Shown here: piece by piece, positions 53,421 to 62,522 of the stretch
Layout of the letters: every line of letters begins with the position of its first letter
Numbering within the stretch: position 1 is the first letter of the stretch
Assembly: GCF_039543205.1 (NCBI RefSeq)
Contig: NZ_BAABJH010000001.1
Span: forward strand, 1,116,001-1,180,000
Direction: 5' to 3'
Length of the DNA: 64,000 bases
Source: Flaviramulus_B aquimarinus
Lineage (GTDB): Bacteria > Bacteroidota > Bacteroidia > Flavobacteriales > Flavobacteriaceae
Made by a program: the position numbers and the translations under genes
Notes under the pieces: generated by a model
Told to the model about the DNA's origin: nothing
Seen by the model: the letters and a program-made list of their open reading frames with translations, nothing else
Databases searched by the model: none

Positions 53421-54809
53421 CTATTGAGACAAGGCTGTGAAATATTTATAAAACAACGGAATGGTTTCAATACCTTTCAAGTAGTTCCATATTCCGAAAT
53501 GCTCGTTTGGTGAATGAATGGCATCACTATCCAATCCAAAACCCATTAAAATGGTTTTACTTTTTAATTCTTGTTCAAAAAGCGATACGATTGGAATACT
53601 ACCACCGCTTCGTTGTGGTATTGGTGTTTTTCCAAAAGTATCTTGATAGGCTTTACTTGCGGCTTTGTAACCCAAACTATCTATAGGTGTTACATAACCT
53701 TGTCCACCATGATGTGGCAAAACTTTAACTTTAACAGCCTCGGGAGCTATACTCTCAAAATGATCTTTAAAAAGTTTGGTAATATTTTCCCAATCTTGGT
53801 TTGGCACTAACCGCATGGATATTTTAGCATAAGCTTTACTAGCTATAACGGTTTTTGCACCTTCGCCTGTGTAACCTCCCCAAATACCATTAACATCTAA
53901 GGTTGGTCTTATAGAATTTCTCTCATTGGTTAAATACCCCTTTTCTCCGTAAACAGCTCCGATATCTAAAGCTTTTTTGTAGTGTTCTAAACTGAAAGGT
54001 GCTTTTGCCATTTCTGCACGTTCTTCTTTTGATAGTTCTTCAACGTTATCATAAAACCCAGGAATAGTTATATGATTGTTTTCATCATGAAGTGAGGCAA
54101 TCATTTTTGTTAAAATATTAATAGGGTTAGCCACAGCCCCACCGTACAAACCCGAGTGCAAATCGCGGTTTGGCCCGGTAACCTCAACTTCTACATAACT
54201 TAATCCGCGTAATCCTGTGGTTATTGATGGTACATCATTTGCAATCATACCCGTATCGGAAATAAGAATAACATCATTCTTTAACTTCTCTTGATTATTT
54301 TTCACAAAGGTTGCCAAATTTGCACTTCCTACTTCTTCTTCACCCTCAATCATAAATTTGACATTACAGGGCAACTGGTTTGTAGACGTCATAAATTCCA
54401 TAGCCTTAACGTGCATATACATTTGCCCTTTATCATCGCAAGCGCCTCGTGCATAAATAGCGCCTTCTGGGTGTTTATCTGTTTTCTTAATTACAGGCTC
54501 AAATGGTGGTGAATCCCATAAATCTATAGGGTCTGGCGGTTGCACATCATAATGTCCGTAAACTAAAACCGTAGGTAGGGTTTTGTCAATTATTTTTTCA
54601 CCATAAACTATAGGGTAGCCATCCGTTTTGCAAATTTCTACAGCATCACAACCTGCTTTTTCCAAGCTCGTTTTTATAGCTTTTGCTGTTTTTAAAACAT
54701 CAGGGCTATATGCCGAATCGGCACTTATAGATGGGATTTTAAGGAGTTCTATTAACTCATTTAAAAATCGGTTTTTATGTTCTAAAATATAGGATTGAAT
54801 ATTATTCAT
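53421..54809 (-). CDS. M20-family metallopeptidase (dipeptidase)
   Basis: The 462-residue enzyme has the M20 zinc-ligand pattern: VYGHYDVQPPDPIDLWDSPP (His near residue 85), ARGACDDKGQMYMH (Asp), MIEGEEEVGS (Glu/Glu), LISDTGMI (Asp) and the last ligand in DAIHSPNEHFGIW (His). A lid/dimerisation domain at about 190-330 contains LHSGLYGGAVANPINIL. No signal peptide is seen, so it is cytoplasmic and cleaves dipeptides or small peptides. Monocistronic, with the hairpin at 53369-53409 downstream. Confidence 0.92.
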   Translation of the reverse strand: MNNIQSYILEHKNRFLNELIELLKIPSISADSAYSPDVLKTAKAIKTSLEKAGCDAVEICKTDGYPIVYGEKIIDKTLPTVLVYGHYDVQPPDPIDLWDSPPFEPVIKKTDKHPEGAIYARGACDDKGQMYMHVKAMEFMTSTNQLPCNVKFMIEGEEEVGSANLATFVKNNQEKLKNDVILISDTGMIANDVPSITTGLRGLSYVEVEVTGPNRDLHSGLYGGAVANPINILTKMIASLHDENNHITIPGFYDNVEELSKEERAEMAKAPFSLEHYKKALDIGAVYGEKGYLTNERNSIRPTLDVNGIWGGYTGEGAKTVIASKAYAKISMRLVPNQDWENITKLFKDHFESIAPEAVKVKVLPHHGGQGYVTPIDSLGYKAASKAYQDTFGKTPIPQRSGGSIPIVSLFEQELKSKTILMGFGLDSDAIHSPNEHFGIWNYLKGIETIPLFYKYFTALSQ

Positions 54810-54869
54810 AAACGTTTTTTAAGGATGTATTCAAAAGTATAAAAAAGAATGTTTTTTGATACTATAAAC

Positions 54870-54899
54870 TTTGCAATTTAAAAATCTTGTTTATATTTG
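54870..54899 (+). promoter_or_regulatory. Bacteroidota-type promoter of tRNA-Leu
   Basis: TTTG at 54870-54873 and TATATTTG at 54892-54899, separated by 18 bases, match the TTTG/TAnnTTTG consensus. The tRNA begins ten bases after the -7 box. Confidence 0.75.
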
Positions 54900-54909
54900 C
54901 AGTCCTTCA

Positions 54910-54991
54910 GCGGGCGTGGTGGAATTGGTAGACACGCTAGACTTAGGATCTAGTGCCGCGAGGTGTGGGAGTTCGAGTCTCCCCGCCCGCA
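54910..54991 (+). tRNA. tRNA-Leu (anticodon TAG)
   Basis: Acceptor arms GCGGGCG (54910-54916) and CGCCCGC (54984-54990) pair perfectly. The D-loop contains GGTGGAATTGGTAGACAC-like sequence. The anticodon stem CTAGA/TCTAG encloses the loop CTTAGGA with anticodon TAG. A long variable arm typical of class II tRNA-Leu follows, and the T arm has GTTCGAGTC. The terminal CCA is not encoded. It reads CUA and related Leu codons. Confidence 0.97.
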
Positions 54992-55000
54992 CTGTAAAGG

Positions 55001-55030
55001 AAAAGCTGACTTAGAAATAAGTTGGCTTTT
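55001..55030 (+). terminator. Terminator after tRNA-Leu
   Basis: AAAAGCTGACTTA (55001-55013) pairs with TAAGTTGGCTTTT (55018-55030), including two G-U pairs and a GAAA loop, followed by TTATTTT. Confidence 0.8.
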
Positions 55031-55119
55031 TTATTTTGATAACATTTCGATAAAGAAGATGTTAACACCTGTTATTAAATTATTTTATCATTTAGTAACC
55101 CCTAACAACTTAAAGATTA

Positions 55120-55127
55120 TATATTTG
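55120..55127 (+). promoter_or_regulatory. Putative -7 element for the transketolase operon
   Basis: TATATTTG matches TAnnTTTG, about 80 bases before the ATG at 55210. No TTTG -33 box is at the right distance. Confidence 0.4.
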
Positions 55128-55209
55128 CAAAATATGTGTTTTTGAAAGAAATTTTGCCTTTCAAACCATGTGTTTTAAGCCATTAAATATTAAAATCATA
55201 ATTAAAAAA

Positions 55210-57258
55210 ATGAACAAAGACATTAATTTACAAGCAGCAGATAATATCAGAGCATTAGCTGTGGCTATGGTAGAAAAAGCAAAATCAGGTCATCCCGGTG
55301 GCCCAATGGGAGGTGCAGACTTTATGCACATTCTATATTCAGAATTTTTTAATTATGACCCGTCAGATATGACCTGGGCATTTAGAGACCGTTTCTTTAT
55401 GGATGCTGGTCATTTATCGACCTTAATGTACGCGCAATATTATCTTTTAGGAAACTATGCTAAAGACGATATTGCCAATTTCAGACAATGGGGATCTATT
55501 ACACCAGGCCACCCGGAAGTCGATGTTGCTAGAGGTATAGAAAACACATCAGGACCATTAGGGCAAGGACATACTATGGGTGTTGGAGCAGCCATTGCTG
55601 CTAAATTTTTACAAGCGCGATTTGGCGATTGGATGAACCATAAAGTTTATGGATTTATTTCCGATGGTGGTATACAAGAAGAAATCTCACAAGGCGCCGG
55701 TCGTATTGCAGGGCATTTAGGCTTAAGTAATTTTATCATGTTCTTTGATTCTAACGATATTCAATTATCAACCTCTACTGATGAAGTAACTAGTGAAGAT
55801 ACCGCAGCAAAATATGAAGCCTGGGGATGGAAGGTCGTGACTATAGATGGTCACAATCATGATGAAATCAGACAAGCATTAACCGATGCCAATAACGAAA
55901 CAGAAAAACCAACGCTAATTATTGGAAAAACAATCATGGGTAAAGGTTGTGTAACGGCAGACGGCAGCATGTTTGAAGGCTATTGCGAATTGCACGGTCA
56001 GCCCATAGGCGCAACAGGAGCAGATTACGAAAAGACCTTATTGAACCTGGGGGCTAGCATAGAACACCCATTTGATATTTATGACGACGTAAGTGCTTTT
56101 TATAAAAGCCTAATTGCAGAAAAGACAGTAAAAGCAGCTGAAAAGAAAGCCGTAATCAATACTTGGAGAAAAGCCAATGAAGCCTTAGCTAATAAATTGG
56201 ATTTCTTCTTATCCGGACAACTTCCAGAACTGGATTTTGAATCCGTAGAACATAAAGCGGGGTTAGCAACACGTGTAGCATCATCAAATGTATTAGGGTA
56301 TTTAGCGGAACATGTTGAGAACATGATTGTGTCTTCAGCCGATTTATCTAATAGTGATAAAACAGATGGTTTCTTAAAGAAATCATCTGCCTTACAAAAA
56401 GGGGACTTTAGCGGATCGTTTTTACAAGCCGGTGTTGCAGAATTAACCATGGCATGTATTGCAAACGGTATTGCTTTACATGGTGGATGTATTCCTGTTG
56501 TAGCCACATTCTTTGTGTTTTCAGATTATATGAAACCCGCTATTCGATTAAGTGGCATTCAAGAGTTAGGTGTAAAATATGTTTGGACACATGATGCCTT
56601 TAGAGTCGGTGAAGATGGACCAACACACCAACCTATTGAACAAGAAGCCCAAATTCGTTTATTGGAAAAGCTTAAAAACCACAGTGGCAAGAATAGTTTC
56701 TTAGCCATGCGTCCTGCAGATTCAGCCGAAACAAGTGTCGCATGGAAAATGGCTTTAGAGAATACCAATACACCATCAGGATTAATCCTATCCAGACAAG
56801 GTATTAAAGATGTTCCAGCTCAAGGCAACTCAAGATATCAGGAGGCATTAGCAGCAGAAAAAGGAGGTTATTTAGTAAAAGAAATAGAAAATCCAGATGT
56901 GGTTTTAATTGCAAATGGTTCTGAAGTTTCAACCTTAATAGAAGCCGCTCAAATTCTTGAACAAAAAGAAGGCTTAAAAGTCAATATCGCATCCATAATA
57001 TCAGAAGGCGTATTCAGATTACAGTCTAAAGAGTACCAAGAGAGTATCATTCCAAAAAACAAACCATTATATGGTTTAACAGCAGGATTGCCCGTTAATT
57101 TAGAAGGTCTTGTTGGCGAGAACGGAAACGTTTTTGGCGTAGATCATTTTGGTTACTCTGCACCAGCGAGTGTACTAGATGAAAAATTTGGTTTCACCGG
57201 AGAGCAAGTCAGTCAGAATATAATGGAATATTTAAATGCTAACGTTTTAATAAAATAG
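55210..57258 (+). CDS. tkt: Transketolase
   Basis: The start at 55210 (MNKDINLQAADNIRALAV) is preferred to an upstream ATG at 55168, which adds a Lys-rich leader. It gives 682 residues. The thiamine-diphosphate region is SGHPGGPMGGADFMHILYSEFF (about 24-45), and GHTMGVGAAIAAKFLQARFG and SDGGIQEEISQGAGRIAGHLG follow. The pyrimidine-domain motif is THDAFRVGEDGPTHQPIEQ. It moves two-carbon units in the pentose phosphate pathway. The transaldolase gene follows after three bases. Confidence 0.95.
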   Translation: MNKDINLQAADNIRALAVAMVEKAKSGHPGGPMGGADFMHILYSEFFNYDPSDMTWAFRDRFFMDAGHLSTLMYAQYYLLGNYAKDDIANFRQWGSITPGHPEVDVARGIENTSGPLGQGHTMGVGAAIAAKFLQARFGDWMNHKVYGFISDGGIQEEISQGAGRIAGHLGLSNFIMFFDSNDIQLSTSTDEVTSEDTAAKYEAWGWKVVTIDGHNHDEIRQALTDANNETEKPTLIIGKTIMGKGCVTADGSMFEGYCELHGQPIGATGADYEKTLLNLGASIEHPFDIYDDVSAFYKSLIAEKTVKAAEKKAVINTWRKANEALANKLDFFLSGQLPELDFESVEHKAGLATRVASSNVLGYLAEHVENMIVSSADLSNSDKTDGFLKKSSALQKGDFSGSFLQAGVAELTMACIANGIALHGGCIPVVATFFVFSDYMKPAIRLSGIQELGVKYVWTHDAFRVGEDGPTHQPIEQEAQIRLLEKLKNHSGKNSFLAMRPADSAETSVAWKMALENTNTPSGLILSRQGIKDVPAQGNSRYQEALAAEKGGYLVKEIENPDVVLIANGSEVSTLIEAAQILEQKEGLKVNIASIISEGVFRLQSKEYQESIIPKNKPLYGLTAGLPVNLEGLVGENGNVFGVDHFGYSAPASVLDEKFGFTGEQVSQNIMEYLNANVLIK

Positions 57259-57261
57259 AAT

Positions 57262-57918
57262 ATGAAATTTTTTATAGATACAGCAAATCTTGATGATATA
57301 GCAGAAGCTCAAGCTTTAGGCGTTTTAGATGGTGTAACGACAAATCCCTCATTAATGGCCAAAGAAGGCATTACTGGCGAAGCTAATATTATTGGTCACT
57401 ACAAGAGTATTTGCGATTTAGTTGAAGGCGACGTTAGTGCCGAGGTCATCTCAACAGATTTTGAAGGCATGGTTAAAGAAGGGGAAGCATTGGCTGCTTT
57501 AAACCCCCAAATCGTTGTAAAATTACCACTTATTGCCGATGGTATAAAAGCCTGTAAATATTTTTCAGATAAAGGTATAAAAACCAATGTTACATTAGTA
57601 TTTTCTGCCGGACAAGCCCTTTTAGCAGCTAAAGCAGGAGCCACCTATGTATCGCCATTTATTGGACGTTTGGACGATATCTCTACAGATGGTTTAAACT
57701 TAATAGCTGAAATTAGACAGATTTATGACAACTACGGTTTTAAAACTCAAATTTTAGCAGCATCCGTACGTCACACCATGCACATTATCGATTGCGCCAA
57801 ACTAGGAAGTGACGTCATGACAGGGCCATTATCTGCAATAAAAGGCTTATTAAAGCACCCATTAACCGATATTGGTTTAGCTAAGTTTTTAGCTGATTAC
57901 AAAAAAGGGAATAGCTAA
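57262..57918 (+). CDS. fsa: Transaldolase (fructose-6-phosphate aldolase/TalC-like)
   Basis: The 218-residue TIM-barrel enzyme belongs to the short TalC/FSA subfamily. It begins KFFIDTANLDDIAEAQALGVLDGVTTNPSLMAKEG, has the Schiff-base Lys in IVVKLPLIADGIKA (about residue 86) and GATYVSPFIGRLDDIS (about 131-146). Subfamily members act as transaldolase or as F6P aldolase, and which one cannot be told by eye. It is in operon with transketolase, so pentose phosphate transaldolase activity is likeliest. Confidence 0.92.
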   Translation: MKFFIDTANLDDIAEAQALGVLDGVTTNPSLMAKEGITGEANIIGHYKSICDLVEGDVSAEVISTDFEGMVKEGEALAALNPQIVVKLPLIADGIKACKYFSDKGIKTNVTLVFSAGQALLAAKAGATYVSPFIGRLDDISTDGLNLIAEIRQIYDNYGFKTQILAASVRHTMHIIDCAKLGSDVMTGPLSAIKGLLKHPLTDIGLAKFLADYKKGNS

Positions 57919-57977
57919 TATTCAGTATTAGCGACATATACAGCTTTGCGCCTTAGCAACTTGGGCGAGGAAAAGAA

Positions 57978-58024
57978 AAAAGCTTCCTGTTTTCTATTAT
58001 TAATTTTGGAATTAGGAAGCTTTT
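57978..58024 (+). terminator. Long-loop hairpin terminator
   Basis: AAAAGCTTCCT (57978-57988) pairs perfectly with AGGAAGCTTTT (58014-58024) across a 25-base loop. It ends the transketolase-transaldolase transcript; the convergent gene stop is 34 bases beyond. Confidence 0.6.
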
Positions 58025-58057
58025 AATTATTATGAATTAGTCACTCTTCAATTTATA

Positions 58058-58480
58058 CTAATTTTCTGATGCAAATTTCCCATAAATTAAACTTGCTAAA
58101 ATACCCATGATTACAAAATGCACAATGTAAATAACAGCATTTATAATTGTTCCAGGAAGGTCCAATAAATTGGCTGTAGAATGGTCTATCAAACCACTAC
58201 CTAAGCCTATTAGTACACCAAGCCAAATACCAAATTGAGCCCCATGAGAAACCCCATGAGTGCCTCTAGCCCATTTGGAATACATGGTTGAAAAAGCAAA
58301 CCCAACAATCAAACAACCCAAGGCAAGAATAGCCATATCAGGCATATCTTTCATAAGACCATCTGTAATAGCATGATCTTTTAAAATAGGATCTCCTATC
58401 ATTCCCCAAAGTATCCAACCGCCAAAAAATCCCCATAAAGCCGTAACAAAAGCAGAAATTAAATTTGTTTTTGAAAACAT
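58058..58480 (-). CDS. Four-helix inner-membrane protein, unknown function
   Basis: The 140-residue protein has four hydrophobic stretches (about residues 5-25, 48-68, 81-100 and 110-130). Gly-rich motifs such as TALWGFFGGWILWGMIGDP, FAFSTMYSKWARG and GAQFGIWLGVLIGLGSGL are visible, with Asp and His residues between helices (LKDHAITDG, LIDHSTANL). No family is recognised; similar small proteins occur in Flavobacteriaceae, as far as I recall. It converges with the transaldolase gene. Confidence 0.7.
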   Translation of the reverse strand: MFSKTNLISAFVTALWGFFGGWILWGMIGDPILKDHAITDGLMKDMPDMAILALGCLIVGFAFSTMYSKWARGTHGVSHGAQFGIWLGVLIGLGSGLIDHSTANLLDLPGTIINAVIYIVHFVIMGILASLIYGKFASEN

Positions 58481-58712
58481 AATAATACGTTTTAGTTAAT
58501 GAATATTTCTTTAAAGGTATTTAAAATTATGAAATTCATAAATTTATGGTTAAAAAATTACGAACAATTTAATTACAAATACGTTAATAACTCTTAAAAC
58601 AACACGTTTTATAAGGATTTTGAAAGGTGAAAAAATACAAAATTTAACATAAAAACTTGTAACATTTTTAGTGTTATGAAGTCTATTTAATAACGACTAA
58701 CACAATAATTTG

Positions 58713-58720
58713 TAACTTTG
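58713..58720 (+). promoter_or_regulatory. Putative -7 element for the GAF gene
   Basis: TAACTTTG matches TAnnTTTG, 21 bases before the ATG at 58742. It also overlaps a TTG at 58718 that would only add a short leader if used as a start, which supports the later ATG. Confidence 0.45.
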
Positions 58721-58741
58721 CATCATATAAAATCTAATATC

Positions 58742-61114
58742 ATGGATATTAATGATAATATAGAATCACCTTTAGAACTAAAAGTTAGTTTTAATAAGCT
58801 ACTGAATCTTTATGAGACTTTGGCTACTAGTGATGATGAGTTTGTTGCTGCCAAAGCCAATAGAATTCTAAAAACGGCTAAAGCTTTTCCGGAATTACGA
58901 GAAGGGTTTAGTGATATGTCGATATTAGAAGAAAGAAAAAAAGAAATTAGTGTTATTCTTCAAGATTCATTCAGTCCAGTACTGACCAAGAATGAAATTA
59001 AAACAGCTTCCGTTCCTTTTCATGATTTAATTTTTAATTCGTCAGAACGTTTTAAAAATATCATCAAAACTGCAGGTAATGATTTTGAGCTTAACATAAA
59101 AAATATGCCAAAAGATGATAAGTACATTATTGCATGTACGATCATTTTAAATTTCTGCTATGGTTATAATTTAAACTTTAAAAGACCTTTTTATTACGAA
59201 ATACCAGATGCTAATGGCATATTGCATTTTTATAAGATCTTATATAATGCAGATTTTACAGAAATAATCCCAACAGATAACGCACCAAAGATCACTAAAG
59301 AAGATTATGATCAATTATTAGATAATTTTGAAAATATAGACTTGTGGAAAGAAAAATTCCCTCCAAACAGTTACATCTTTAAAGGCTTTGTAATATCTAA
59401 TATTTTTGATGTTACAGATGATCAATCCATCTCTAATATTAAATCGAGTTTAATTGGAGAAGATAAGCGTAAAGATGAAAATTTCATGGAAGGTTTTTAT
59501 GAAATTTTCAGATCACTTCTGGGAATAAACGATATTAAAGTTGGCTTTTCAATTTATAATAAAGAAGAAGATACTTTTGAACGTGTATATGGCGTCGGGA
59601 TGAATAGCTTTCTTATAAACAATTCTGAAAGCGCCAAATGTGGCGATTCCTTATGCAAATGGTCCTATAATAGATTGTTAAAAAACAACAAATACTTTAC
59701 GGTTTCAGATGTAGACAGTATGCTTGACAAAGCTAAAGGACGTGCACCACATATAACAAACCTACATAAACAAGGTATAAAAAGCGCCATTTTTGCGCCT
59801 ATTGCTAATGATAAGGGGTTAATGGGCATACTAGAAATCGTTTCAAATAAACCTCAAGTATTAAACAGTATAAACGCCAATAAACTCATAGATGTTATGC
59901 CGTTTATAGTATCAGCAGTAGAGCAATCCAAAAATGATGAAGAAAATTTAATAGAAGCTATTATACAAAAAGAATGCACCTCTATCCATCCAAGTGTCCA
60001 TTGGCGATTTGAAAAAGAAGCTAAAAACTTTATTAAATCGGAACTAAATGGTGAGCGGGCTACGTTTAGTAAAATAGCGTTTGAAAATATTTATCCACTT
60101 TATGGACAAATAGATATCAAAGGTTCTTCCGAAGCTAGAAATAATGCAACCCGATTGGATTTAACACTTCAGTTAAATGCTGTTAAAAGTATTTTTGAAA
60201 AAGTTTCAAAAATTGAATATTTACCCATATACGAGCAGTTTATTTATCAAATTAACGATTATCTAGAAGGGTTAAATACACACTTTCAAGTAGATAGCGA
60301 ACAGCAAATTTCAGAATTTTTTAAAGACGAGGTTGAACCCGTTTTAAAGCATATTTATACTATAGATAATGTAAAAGGTGATATTGATGCTTATTTTGAT
60401 AGTATTGATGAAAAGGTGGATGTACTTTATAACCATAGAAAAGATTACGACAACACCATTGCCCTGATCAATAAAGAAATGGCAGCACTTTTAGATAAAA
60501 AACAAGTAGAAGCCCAACAGATGTACCCGCATTATTTTGAACGTTTTAAAACTGATGGTGTTGAGCATAATATGTATATAGGTGAATCCATTACCAAAGA
60601 AGATTCGTTCAACCCTATATATCTTTATAATTTAAGATTATGGCAATTGCAGGTGATGTGCGAAATGGAAAACACTTACTACCAAATGCAATCTGGATTC
60701 CCTGTAGCTTTAGATGTGGCATCAATGATTTTAGTGTTCAATCAACCATTATCCATAAGTTTCAGAATGGATGAAAAACAATTTGATGTAGACGGCACTT
60801 ACAATGCCAGATATGAAATTGTAAAAAAGCGAGTTGATAAAGCCTTTATAAAAGGGACAAACACCCGAGTTACTGATAAAGGGAAAATAACAATTGTCTA
60901 TTCTCAAAAACAAGACGAGCGCGAATATTTAAGATATATTAAGTTTTTACAGTCTAAAAATTATCTGGACACAGATGTAGAGATTGTTGAATTACAAGAT
61001 TTACAAGCTGTAACAGGCTTAAAAGCCATACGGGTAAGTGTGTTATATCATAAAAACGAAGAAGATAAAGCATTTTACACCTACAATGATTTAATGAAGG
61101 AAATTAAAGCTTAA
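58742..61114 (+). CDS. GAF-domain regulatory protein
   Basis: The start at 58742 gives 790 residues beginning MDINDNIESPLELKVSFNKLL. Residues about 250-395 form a GAF domain (FMEGFYEIFRSLLGINDIKVGFSIY to GIKSAIFAPIANDKGLMGILEIVS). The N-terminal 240 residues and the C-terminal 400 are of unknown fold. The C-terminal part has a distinctive MYPHYFERFKTDGVEHNMYIGESI region and a strand-rich end (ITIVYSQKQDEREYLRYIKFLQSKNYL). No kinase, cyclase or HTH signature is seen. Its stop shares TTAA with the convergent HD-PycTM gene. Confidence 0.75.
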   Translation: MDINDNIESPLELKVSFNKLLNLYETLATSDDEFVAAKANRILKTAKAFPELREGFSDMSILEERKKEISVILQDSFSPVLTKNEIKTASVPFHDLIFNSSERFKNIIKTAGNDFELNIKNMPKDDKYIIACTIILNFCYGYNLNFKRPFYYEIPDANGILHFYKILYNADFTEIIPTDNAPKITKEDYDQLLDNFENIDLWKEKFPPNSYIFKGFVISNIFDVTDDQSISNIKSSLIGEDKRKDENFMEGFYEIFRSLLGINDIKVGFSIYNKEEDTFERVYGVGMNSFLINNSESAKCGDSLCKWSYNRLLKNNKYFTVSDVDSMLDKAKGRAPHITNLHKQGIKSAIFAPIANDKGLMGILEIVSNKPQVLNSINANKLIDVMPFIVSAVEQSKNDEENLIEAIIQKECTSIHPSVHWRFEKEAKNFIKSELNGERATFSKIAFENIYPLYGQIDIKGSSEARNNATRLDLTLQLNAVKSIFEKVSKIEYLPIYEQFIYQINDYLEGLNTHFQVDSEQQISEFFKDEVEPVLKHIYTIDNVKGDIDAYFDSIDEKVDVLYNHRKDYDNTIALINKEMAALLDKKQVEAQQMYPHYFERFKTDGVEHNMYIGESITKEDSFNPIYLYNLRLWQLQVMCEMENTYYQMQSGFPVALDVASMILVFNQPLSISFRMDEKQFDVDGTYNARYEIVKKRVDKAFIKGTNTRVTDKGKITIVYSQKQDEREYLRYIKFLQSKNYLDTDVEIVELQDLQAVTGLKAIRVSVLYHKNEEDKAFYTYNDLMKEIKA

Positions 61115-62313
61115 TTAATTCCTCCAAAGTATTTAAAGGCAATTGCAAAAGCAGCAACACTGATAATAATACCTACCATAAAAACGCTATAAGTAAGACG
61201 AAGGATTTTATATTTTTTATCTAAAACCAATCCTAAAAAATATAAATCCTTTTTCATAGAAGAATACAAGTAATCTCGGTCTTGCATCATTTCGCCCATA
61301 GCCCATTCAAAATCGTTAAGACTCATTTTATGAAAATTTCCAAAGAACAATAGGTTCACTTTTTTATTGGCCACATCATCTTTTGTAAACTTCCCACTGG
61401 TAATATTTGGCCTAGTTGCCAATATTGAAAGTATGATGGAAACCACGGTAAACAAAACGAAAATAATAGTTGGGACAATAAGATACGCATTAGAAGCATT
61501 ATCCAGTTTAGAAACTAGATTAGATAAAACCAAAGACACAATAATAGCATTAACCGACAGTAATATATTGGCTTTAGTATCTGCAATATTACTAAGGTGC
61601 ATGTGGTTTTTTAAAGTCACCCTAAACATGGTTTCAATACCACGTTCTGGTAACTCCACCTTTTCTTTTTTAAAGCTTAAGGCCTCTTTTCTCTGCTTAA
61701 TCTTTTTGTTTTCGGCATCTAGCTTTTTTTTGGCTTTCAATAATTCCGAAATGTTTTTACCTTTTCTTTTATCCCAATTTGCAGAGGCTTCATTCGTATA
61801 AAAGCGATGCTTCGTTGATAAAAAATTTATGTTTTCATCCAGCCATTCGGATTCCGTTAAGGTTTTATTGAAGTTTAGTTCCCATTCTTTTCTGAGTAAT
61901 TCAGAGGTTTCAAGATAACTTTTACTACCAATATGGGCACAATCGGCATCCCGTATTATTTTTTCTAAATAGTTTTTAGGAACATAATCCATTTTAGTAG
62001 CCAAAATCAAATCGCAAACAGCAGCAATAGCTTCCTCTGGACAATTCTGTGAGTTAAGAAAATCCTTGGCAATAGACACACTCTCGTCTTCATGGTTTTT
62101 AATGCTTACCGTATATCCCGTATCATGTAACCACGATGCTAGTGTAAGGATATGTTTTTCAGAATCGTTCAAGCCAGCTTCTTCTCCCAACCAATTTGCT
62201 TTTTCAACAACACGCTGTGTGTGCGTTAAATTATGATATAAAAAAGAAGTATCTAACTTTTCGTTTAATAAGGTCGTGGTAAACTTTTCGACTTCAACAA
62301 TAAGCTTGTCCAT
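61111..62313 (-). CDS. HD-domain protein with PycTM-type membrane effector region
   Basis: The 400-residue protein has an N-terminal HD phosphohydrolase domain (metal ligands H31 in LTHT, H63-D64 in LHDTGY, D122/D124 in RDADC) and a Lys/Glu linker (about 185-220). The membrane region starts GIETMFRVTLKNHMHLSNIADTKANILLSVNA with helices near 250-266, 278-298 and 376-395. That region matches the PycTM/DUF5706 effector type of the Pycsar antiphage system. In Pycsar a pyrimidine cyclase makes cCMP or cUMP; none lies here. The HD domain could degrade a nucleotide signal. Confidence 0.8.
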   Translation of the reverse strand: MDKLIVEVEKFTTTLLNEKLDTSFLYHNLTHTQRVVEKANWLGEEAGLNDSEKHILTLASWLHDTGYTVSIKNHEDESVSIAKDFLNSQNCPEEAIAAVCDLILATKMDYVPKNYLEKIIRDADCAHIGSKSYLETSELLRKEWELNFNKTLTESEWLDENINFLSTKHRFYTNEASANWDKRKGKNISELLKAKKKLDAENKKIKQRKEALSFKKEKVELPERGIETMFRVTLKNHMHLSNIADTKANILLSVNAIIVSLVLSNLVSKLDNASNAYLIVPTIIFVLFTVVSIILSILATRPNITSGKFTKDDVANKKVNLLFFGNFHKMSLNDFEWAMGEMMQDRDYLYSSMKKDLYFLGLVLDKKYKILRLTYSVFMVGIIISVAAFAIAFKYFGGIN

Positions 62314-62522
62314 AAAACAGTGTCATTTATTTAGTAAAAATACTAAACTTTATTTAACATAAAACTATAGGCATTAAAACGTAAATATTTGTCGTAAATT
62401 ACATGAATACTTTCAATTGTTTATTAAGACATCAAGACCTGTAAGTTTTTAATAAACGTTTCGACCAATTTTGAGTTGAAAGCATATTATAAATTAATTA
62501 AAAAAAGAAAGGAACCCATATT

